The notes under the pieces are model-generated. The model made no database searches. It saw only the letters and a program-made list of their open reading frames with translations, and was not told where the DNA came from. Both the position numbers and the translations under genes were made by a program. DNA of 64,000 nucleotides from Catellatospora tritici (GTDB lineage Bacteria; Actinomycetota; Actinomycetes; Mycobacteriales; Micromonosporaceae), in contig NZ_JAHRCY010000036.1 of NCBI RefSeq assembly GCF_019083965.1, positions 1 to 64,000 on the forward strand, in the 5' to 3' direction. Numbering within the stretch: position 1 is the first letter of the stretch; every line of letters starts with the position of its first letter. Of the stretch, positions 59,128-64,000 are shown piece by piece.

Positions 59128-60458
59128 AGCTGCGCGACCGGCTGGCCATCGCCGGCGGAGCGGTTGCCGCCGGTGCCGTGGTGCTCGTGGCCGTGGTGCT
59201 GTATCCGGCGGTGGAGGCCAACCTCCGCCGCCACATCGACGACTCGCTCATCGTGGCCGCCGGACAGGCACCGGATGTCGCCAAGGCCATCAAAGCCAAA
59301 TATCAGGACTCGTCCGCCGAGCCGGACTTTCCCGCAGTTCCGCTCGGCATCGGCAGCACCCAGCTGCAGATCATCCCGGGCCCGGTGCAGGTGGGCCCAT
59401 CGACCCAGTTCGTCGAGCTCACCGCCCGCGACGTGGCTGTCGCCGACGGGACAGCCGCCGCCTACTTCCGGGACGCGGTCTACAACGGCGTCACCTACCG
59501 CGTCTACACTGCCCCGTTTCCTGGCTCGCAGCGGGCACTTGTGCGCACTGCCATACCGGAATCCGATCCCGCGCCGACCCTGCGCGACCTGCTCTGGCTG
59601 CTCGCCGGTTCGACCGTCGCCGCGGGACTGCTGGCGGCGCTGGCCGCACGCCTGGCGGCCCGGCGCGTGCTGCGGCCGGTGCACCAGCTCACCGAGACCG
59701 TCGAACTCATCCGCGCGACCGGCGACCTGGCCATCGCGATCCCCGCCGACAGTCGCGACGAGATCGGCCGGCTCGGGTCGGCGTTCGCGGCGATGACAGC
59801 GGCCCTGGACGAGTCGGTCGGTGCGCAGCGCCGCCTGGTCGCCGACGCCTCCCACGAACTGCGCACCCCGCTGACCAGCCTGACGGTGAACCTCGAACTG
59901 CTGGCCGAGAACCTCGCCGACCCGCAGGCCCCGGTCCTGGCCGCCGAAGCCCTCGACCAGGCCATCGAACTCAAGGCGCTGGTCAACGACCTGGTCGACC
60001 TGGCCCGCTACGGTCAGGCGCCGTTCCACACCGAGGACGTCCGTCTCGATCTGGTCGCGCAGCGCGTCGCGGCCCGCGCCGCCCGGCGCGCCCCGCAGCT
60101 GCACTTCGACCTGGCCTGCGTGCCCACCCTGGTCCACGGCGACCCCGACGCGTTGGAACGTGCCGTGGCCAACCTCGTCGACAACGCGGTGAAATGGAGT
60201 CCGCCCAGCGGTCGGATCCGCGTCGAAGTCCAGGCGGGCATCCTCGACGTGGCCGACAGCGGCCCCGGCATCCCCGACGACGACCTGGAATTCGTGTTCG
60301 ACCGCTTCTACCGCTCCCCCACGGCCCGCGCCCACCCCGGCTCCGGATTGGGCCTGGCCATCGTCCGGCAGGTCGCCGAGGCTCATGGCGGCACCGCCCA
60401 GGCGTTGCCCTGCCGAAGCGGTGCCCTGCTGAGGCTCGTGCTGCCGGTGTGCGGCTAG
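59124..60458 (+). CDS. Sensor histidine kinase (HAMP-HisKA-HATPase)
   Basis: A 444-aa kinase. First membrane helix LAIAGGAVAAGAVVLVAVVL, an extracytoplasmic domain of about 120 residues, second helix near residue 160 (LLWLLAGSTVAAGLLAALAA), HAMP (RVLRPVHQLTETVELI), HisKA with phospho-His in VADASHELRTPLTSL, and HATPase boxes DNAVKWSPP, DSGPGIPDDD, GSGLGLAIV. GTG 59124 overlaps the regulator's stop. It phosphorylates the preceding response regulator. Confidence 0.95.
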   Translation: MKLRDRLAIAGGAVAAGAVVLVAVVLYPAVEANLRRHIDDSLIVAAGQAPDVAKAIKAKYQDSSAEPDFPAVPLGIGSTQLQIIPGPVQVGPSTQFVELTARDVAVADGTAAAYFRDAVYNGVTYRVYTAPFPGSQRALVRTAIPESDPAPTLRDLLWLLAGSTVAAGLLAALAARLAARRVLRPVHQLTETVELIRATGDLAIAIPADSRDEIGRLGSAFAAMTAALDESVGAQRRLVADASHELRTPLTSLTVNLELLAENLADPQAPVLAAEALDQAIELKALVNDLVDLARYGQAPFHTEDVRLDLVAQRVAARAARRAPQLHFDLACVPTLVHGDPDALERAVANLVDNAVKWSPPSGRIRVEVQAGILDVADSGPGIPDDDLEFVFDRFYRSPTARAHPGSGLGLAIVRQVAEAHGGTAQALPCRSGALLRLVLPVCG

Positions 60459-60548
60459 AGACTCCCCCGGCCGGTTCGACAGCTCCACGGCGTGACCGGC
60501 GCCGATCGTACGGCCCGCGCGGAACGCTCCGGTGGCCGCCGTCACCCT

Positions 60549-61130
60549 CTACCAGAGTCCCGGCACGAGCCGATACGACACCCTCTGATAGCTGCGGTAC
60601 TGCTCACCCAACACCCGGGTCATCTCGGACTCCTCGACCGCGATCCGCGGCAGCAGCCCCGCCAGCGGGACGACAACACATACCGCCAGCGACAGCCAGT
60701 TCCCCACGCCGAGGCCGAACCCCACCGTGACCAGCAGCAGGCCCGTATACGAGGGATGCCGCACCCATCGGTAGGGGCCGTCGGTCACCACGACCTGATC
60801 GGCGTCGACTTCGATGAACGTGCGGAAGGACCGCCCGAGCGTCACCACCGCCCAGCTGCGCACGGCCAGCCCCGCCCAGATCACGACGGCTCCCGCGGCG
60901 GCGAAGACGTCCCGAGCCGGGGTGTCCAGACCGGGTACCCAGTTGCGCATCAGCCAGCCGAGCAGGAATGCGCCGCCGAGGGCCAGTTGGACGAGCACGC
61001 GCGTGCCGCGGTCGCGACGCCGGCGACCCTGCCCGCGCGCGAGATCGCGCACCACCAGCACGACTTCCAACGCGCACCAGCAGTAGATCGCCATCGGCAA
61101 CAGGGTGGGCAACGCGGGCACACTCCGCAC
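60549..61130 (-). CDS. Isoprenylcysteine carboxyl methyltransferase family membrane protein
   Basis: A 193-aa protein with about four to five membrane helices. The SAM-binding region carries GPYRWVRHPSYTGLLLV and the terminal E-x-x-Y-x-x-Y pattern (LGEQYRSYQRVSYRL). Bacterial members methylate carboxyl or other groups on lipid-like substrates. It is a single - strand gene after the two-component pair. It is distinct from the DCC-fused homologue at 29335-30672. Confidence 0.85.
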   Translation of the reverse strand: MRSVPALPTLLPMAIYCWCALEVVLVVRDLARGQGRRRRDRGTRVLVQLALGGAFLLGWLMRNWVPGLDTPARDVFAAAGAVVIWAGLAVRSWAVVTLGRSFRTFIEVDADQVVVTDGPYRWVRHPSYTGLLLVTVGFGLGVGNWLSLAVCVVVPLAGLLPRIAVEESEMTRVLGEQYRSYQRVSYRLVPGLW

Positions 61131-61254
61131 CCTAATGGGATTCTCGCGTCATCGTCTGCCGTCCGGCGCGGCGGCTCACATCGTCGTCGGCCCGCCGCCA
61201 TGTTCGGATGCGCGCCGCAACGATCAGCAGTTCAAGACTCCTGCAAGGTTTCGA

Positions 61255-61683
61255 TCATGCCCCTCGGCAGAGGCTGTGACCACATCGGCCGGTGCCCGGC
61301 TCGGCCGACAGCATGAGCGATTCCGCCGACAGGTCGCCCGTGCCGTCGACGGGGTCGTCGTGGATCATCGCCACCTCAGCCAGGAAAGCATGGTCTATGA
61401 CCGCCCGGACCAGACCATGGGCGCCGTGTACGTGCAGCGCACCGGGCTCGGCCCGCCGGGCCAGGGCGAACAGATAATGAATGAGGGCGGAGCCGCCGAA
61501 CGTTATCCCGGCCAGGTCGACGTGCACTGTCGTTGCGCATCTGGTGAGGGACAGGCACCGGCGCGATATCGCGACGTCGCACGGCTCGAGCAGATCGACG
61601 TCCCCTGTGATCCACATCCGGATGACCCGGGGGTCGGGCCTGACCGACATGGTGATGTTCATCCGACAGTAAGAACTGTTCAT
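61255..61683 (-). CDS. STAS-domain protein (anti-sigma-factor antagonist-like)
   Basis: A 142-aa protein with a single STAS-type domain: VIRMWITGDVDLLEPCDVAI, then VHVDLAGITFGGSALIHYLF at the phospho-acceptor loop, where the usual S/T of DLSGV.F.DS is Gly-Gly-Ser. ATG 61683 follows GGGGGTAAC. Such proteins relieve anti-sigma factors in partner switching. It is divergent from the GAF-ANTAR gene. Confidence 0.75.
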   Translation of the reverse strand: MNSSYCRMNITMSVRPDPRVIRMWITGDVDLLEPCDVAISRRCLSLTRCATTVHVDLAGITFGGSALIHYLFALARRAEPGALHVHGAHGLVRAVIDHAFLAEVAMIHDDPVDGTGDLSAESLMLSAEPGTGRCGHSLCRGA

Positions 61684-61824
61684 TGTTACCCCCACGCATC
61701 CAGGCATCTGCCGGGGTCTGGGGCAGAGGTAAAAGCGAACGTCATTCAGCCTACTCCCATGGGCTGTCGACGGCGGGCCGCTCACACAACGGATGACCCC
61801 CGCACCGGGCGGCACGAGACACCA

Positions 61825-61854
61825 TTCGACCCGACAAACGCGCTGGAATATACT
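61825..61854 (+). promoter_or_regulatory. Candidate promoter for the first GAF-ANTAR gene
   Basis: TTCGAC (61825-61830), 18-base spacer, TATACT (61849-61854), about 79 bases upstream of the GTG start. The -10 box is a good match; the -35 is fair. Confidence 0.4.
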
Positions 61855-61932
61855 CAAGTGAGGAAAATGCCGCACTGAACGGTACGTGGGTCGGGCGAGG
61901 CACTGACTGCCGCCGGGTGCCGCAGATGGTGG

Positions 61933-62661
61933 GTGACAGTGGATGACCGGTACGCCCATGTGGAAAGGCTCATTTCGCGCGAGCCCGCATCGGGTGGCGA
62001 CGACGGCGGCGGCATCGCCGGGTTGCGGCGCTTGTGCAGTGCCGCTGTACGCGCGCTGTCGGCTCGCGGCGCGGGGGTGACGATCATGGCCGGGAATGGA
62101 ATGCGCGGAATGACCGCGGCGTCCGATTCGGCGACCGAACGGCTCGAGGAGCTACAGGTCACTCTGGGCGAAGGCCCCTGCCGGGAGGCGTTCGAGTGCA
62201 GGCGGCCGGTCCTGGTCTCCGACCTGGCCGACGGTGCGATGGCGCGATGGCCCGTCTACACGCCGGAAGCTCAGGCCGGCGGCGTGCGGGCGGTGTTCTC
62301 GTTTCCACTGCAGGTCGGAGCCGCGCGCCTGGGTGTGATGGACGTCTTCCGCGGCCGGGTGGGCATGCTCTCGCCGCAGGAACTGGCGCTGGCCCTGGCC
62401 TTCGCGGAGGTGGCCGTGGCCACGTTGCTGCGTCGGGACGGCAGCGAGCCGTATCCAGCCGAGGACTGGCTGGACCGGTCGCTGGGTTCGCGGGCCGAAC
62501 TGTTCCAGGCGCAGGGCATGGTCTCCATTCAATTGGGTGTGGGCCTGGCGGAGGCGATGGTACGGATTCGCGCCTACGCTTACGCCCACGATCGTCGCCT
62601 GCCCGATGTCGCCGCGGACATCGTGGCTCGACGCCTCAGGATCGACGGACCCCAACCATGA
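61933..62661 (+). CDS. GAF-ANTAR transcription antitermination regulator
   Basis: A 242-aa protein. The GAF domain (LCSAAVRALSARGAGVTIM, GEGPCREAFECRRPVLVSD, VFSFPLQVGAARLGVMDVF) is followed by a C-terminal ANTAR RNA-binding domain (ELFQAQGMVSIQLGVGLAEA, MVRIRAYAYAHDRRLPDVA). ANTAR proteins bind paired hairpins in nascent RNA to stop termination. GTG 61933 or GTG 61939 could be the start. It is followed within 40 bases by a second GAF-ANTAR gene. Confidence 0.88.
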   Translation: MTVDDRYAHVERLISREPASGGDDGGGIAGLRRLCSAAVRALSARGAGVTIMAGNGMRGMTAASDSATERLEELQVTLGEGPCREAFECRRPVLVSDLADGAMARWPVYTPEAQAGGVRAVFSFPLQVGAARLGVMDVFRGRVGMLSPQELALALAFAEVAVATLLRRDGSEPYPAEDWLDRSLGSRAELFQAQGMVSIQLGVGLAEAMVRIRAYAYAHDRRLPDVAADIVARRLRIDGPQP

Positions 62662-62698
62662 CCGGTCAGTCCATGCATACGAAGGGATGGAGGCGTCC

Positions 62699-63451
62699 GT
62701 GACTTCCGTGTTCGCGCCGCGGCTTGCCCAGGTGTTCGTCGAGATCGCCGACACCCTGGTGGACGAGTTCGACGTGATCGACTTCCTGCAGATGCTGGCC
62801 GAGCACACCGCCGACCTGCTGGGCGGATCTCCGGTGGGGCTGCTGCTGGCAGACCAGCAGGGGCGGCTGGAGTTCGTGGCCGCGTCGAACGAGAACGTCA
62901 AGATCCTTGAGCTCTTCCAGGTGCAGAACCACGAAGGGCCGTGTCTGGACGCTTTTCGTACCGGCGAGCCGGTGATCAACGCCGATCTGCAAGGCGCGGC
63001 CGATCGCTGGCCGCTGTTCTCCCCCAGGGCCGTACAGGCAGGTTTCCGTTCCGTCCACGCGTTCCCGCTACGGCTGCGCGCGGACCGGATCGGCGCCATG
63101 AACGTGTTCGGCACTGATGTCGGTGCCCGGCTGGCCGAGACCGACGCGCAGATCGTGCAGGCCCTGGCCGACGTGGCCGCGATCGGGCTGCTCCAGGCAC
63201 GGGCGGCCAGCAGGGGCGAACAGCTCACCGAGCAGCTGCAGGGAGCGCTGAACAGCCGCATCGTCATCGAGCAGGCCAAGGGGGCGGTCGCCCAGCTGCG
63301 TGGGGTGAGCGTGGACGACGCGTTCGCGCTGATCCGCGCGTACAGCCGAAGCCGCAACCTTCGCCTGGGTGACGTCTCGCGCGCCGTCATCGAGGATCCT
63401 GCCAGCGTTCCGGCTCTCAGCGAGCCACGGCAACCCGACCCGACCGTCTGA
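62699..63451 (+). CDS. GAF-ANTAR transcription antitermination regulator
   Basis: A 250-aa paralogue of the preceding gene. GAF: FLQMLAEHTADLLGGSPVG, HEGPCLDAFRTGEPVINADL, VHAFPLRLRADRIGAMNVFG. ANTAR: LNSRIVIEQAKGAVAQLRG, VDDAFALIRAYSRSRNLRLG. GTG 62699 is preferred because GGAGG lies 6 bases upstream; an in-frame ATG at 62687 touches its own GAAGGG. Likely transcribed with the preceding gene. Confidence 0.9.
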   Translation: MTSVFAPRLAQVFVEIADTLVDEFDVIDFLQMLAEHTADLLGGSPVGLLLADQQGRLEFVAASNENVKILELFQVQNHEGPCLDAFRTGEPVINADLQGAADRWPLFSPRAVQAGFRSVHAFPLRLRADRIGAMNVFGTDVGARLAETDAQIVQALADVAAIGLLQARAASRGEQLTEQLQGALNSRIVIEQAKGAVAQLRGVSVDDAFALIRAYSRSRNLRLGDVSRAVIEDPASVPALSEPRQPDPTV

Positions 63452-63501
63452 CCAGCCCTCCCGCCCGCAGCCCTGGTGCGGCTCTGATGGCCGCCTCCCG
63501 C

Positions 63502-63518
63502 AGCCCGCTCGGCGGGCT
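63502..63518. terminator. Hairpin between convergent GAF-ANTAR genes
   Basis: AGCCCGC-TCG-GCGGGCT, a 7-bp perfect stem located between the stops of two convergent genes. Confidence 0.5.
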
Positions 63519-63528
63519 CGACTCGTGG

Positions 63529-64000
63529 TCAGAAGACCAGCTCCGATCCGTCAACGATGGCACGGGCGAGATCTGACAGTCGGCGGCTGTCTCTGCTCGC
63601 GGTGTCGTGCAGCAGCGCGAAAGAGCGATCCATGTTGAGGTGGAGACGTTCGGCGAGGACACCTTTGGCCTGTTCCACGATGATCCGGTTGTTGATCGTC
63701 GTCTGCAACCGCTCGACGACTCTTTCGCGGGAACGGGTCGCGCCCAGCTGCAGCAGCCCGATCGTGGCCATGTCGGCGAGGGCCTGGCCCAGTCGCAAGG
63801 TGGCGGCGTCCCGGACCACCGGCTCGGTGCCGTACACCGTGAGCACACCGATGAGTTCGGCGCGCAAGCGCATGGGGACGGCGAGGGCCGAGACGAAACC
63901 CCTGCCGCGGGCTTGCGCGACGAAGTCCGTCCACCGGTCGACGCAGGCAGCCAGGTCGGCCACGGCGATCGGTCGGCCGGTGCGAAAGCACTCGAGTGAC
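63529..64000 (-). CDS. GAF-ANTAR regulator, 5' end outside window
   Basis: The frame runs off the right edge. Visible: the end of a GAF domain (SLECFRTGRPIAVADLAA, SALAVPMRLRAELIGVLTVY) and a complete ANTAR domain (INNRIIVEQAKGVLAERL, MDRSFALLHDTASRDSRR). It is the third GAF-ANTAR protein in 2 kb, convergent with the other two, and its ANTAR segment closely resembles theirs. An internal GTG near 63963 is not a likely start because GAF similarity continues to the edge. Confidence 0.88.
   Translation of the reverse strand, partial: SLECFRTGRPIAVADLAACVDRWTDFVAQARGRGFVSALAVPMRLRAELIGVLTVYGTEPVVRDAATLRLGQALADMATIGLLQLGATRSRERVVERLQTTINNRIIVEQAKGVLAERLHLNMDRSFALLHDTASRDSRRLSDLARAIVDGSELVF

Overview
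The window is high-GC actinobacterial DNA with many GTG and some TTG starts, GAF-ANTAR regulators, a Sfp-type phosphopantetheinyl transferase and several very large STAND/TIR/WD40 proteins. This combination fits Micromonosporaceae-like or Streptomyces-like actinomycetes; that placement is inferred from gene content, not from a marker gene. No rRNA, complete tRNA, CRISPR array or replication origin was seen.

Region 1 (1-8.5 kb, + strand) is the 3' end of a hybrid PKS/NRPS cluster. It holds the tail of a PKS module (DH-KR-ACP, with a striking 267-bp tandem duplication at the window edge), an FkbK/ZmaI-like 3-hydroxyacyl dehydrogenase, a discrete ACP, a class II aminoacyl-tRNA-synthetase-like amino acid:[carrier protein] ligase, and a T-C-AT protein of unusual domain order. 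Ligase, ACP and dehydrogenase together look like a route to an ACP-bound aminomalonyl-type extender. A divergent Sfp-type PPTase (8.5-9.2 kb) would activate the carrier domains, followed by a cysteine-dioxygenase-like cupin.

Region 2 (10.2-31.7 kb) is a mosaic: a polytopic membrane protein, a DUF4062-STAND-TPR protein, a frameshifted and 5'-truncated secreted carbohydrate protein abutting a zinc-ribbon recombinase-like gene, a RelE remnant, peptidoglycan-binding genes, an NB-ARC-WD40 gene flanked by imperfect direct repeats, a small tailoring cluster (FAD monooxygenase fused to a P450, SnoaL-like protein, SDR), and an operon of two membrane proteins behind palindromic TetR-type operators.

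Region 3 (31.8-57 kb) is a dense biological-conflict island: TrkA-RyR membrane protein, DUF4062-STAND ATPase, TIR-WD40, stand-alone RyR protein, TIR-propeller, TnpB element, secreted Fn3-GH114 protein, TIR-nSTAND-WD40, TIR membrane protein, polytopic membrane protein and a broken NACHT-like remnant. TIR domains can make NAD-derived signals and RyR domains are proposed nucleotide sensors, so the central block 31.8-44.3 kb is the best candidate for an undescribed signalling/defence system.

Region 4 (57-64 kb) is house-keeping and signalling: two small secreted proteins, an OmpR-type two-component pair, an ICMT-family methyltransferase, a STAS protein and three GAF-ANTAR regulators, the last running off the window.
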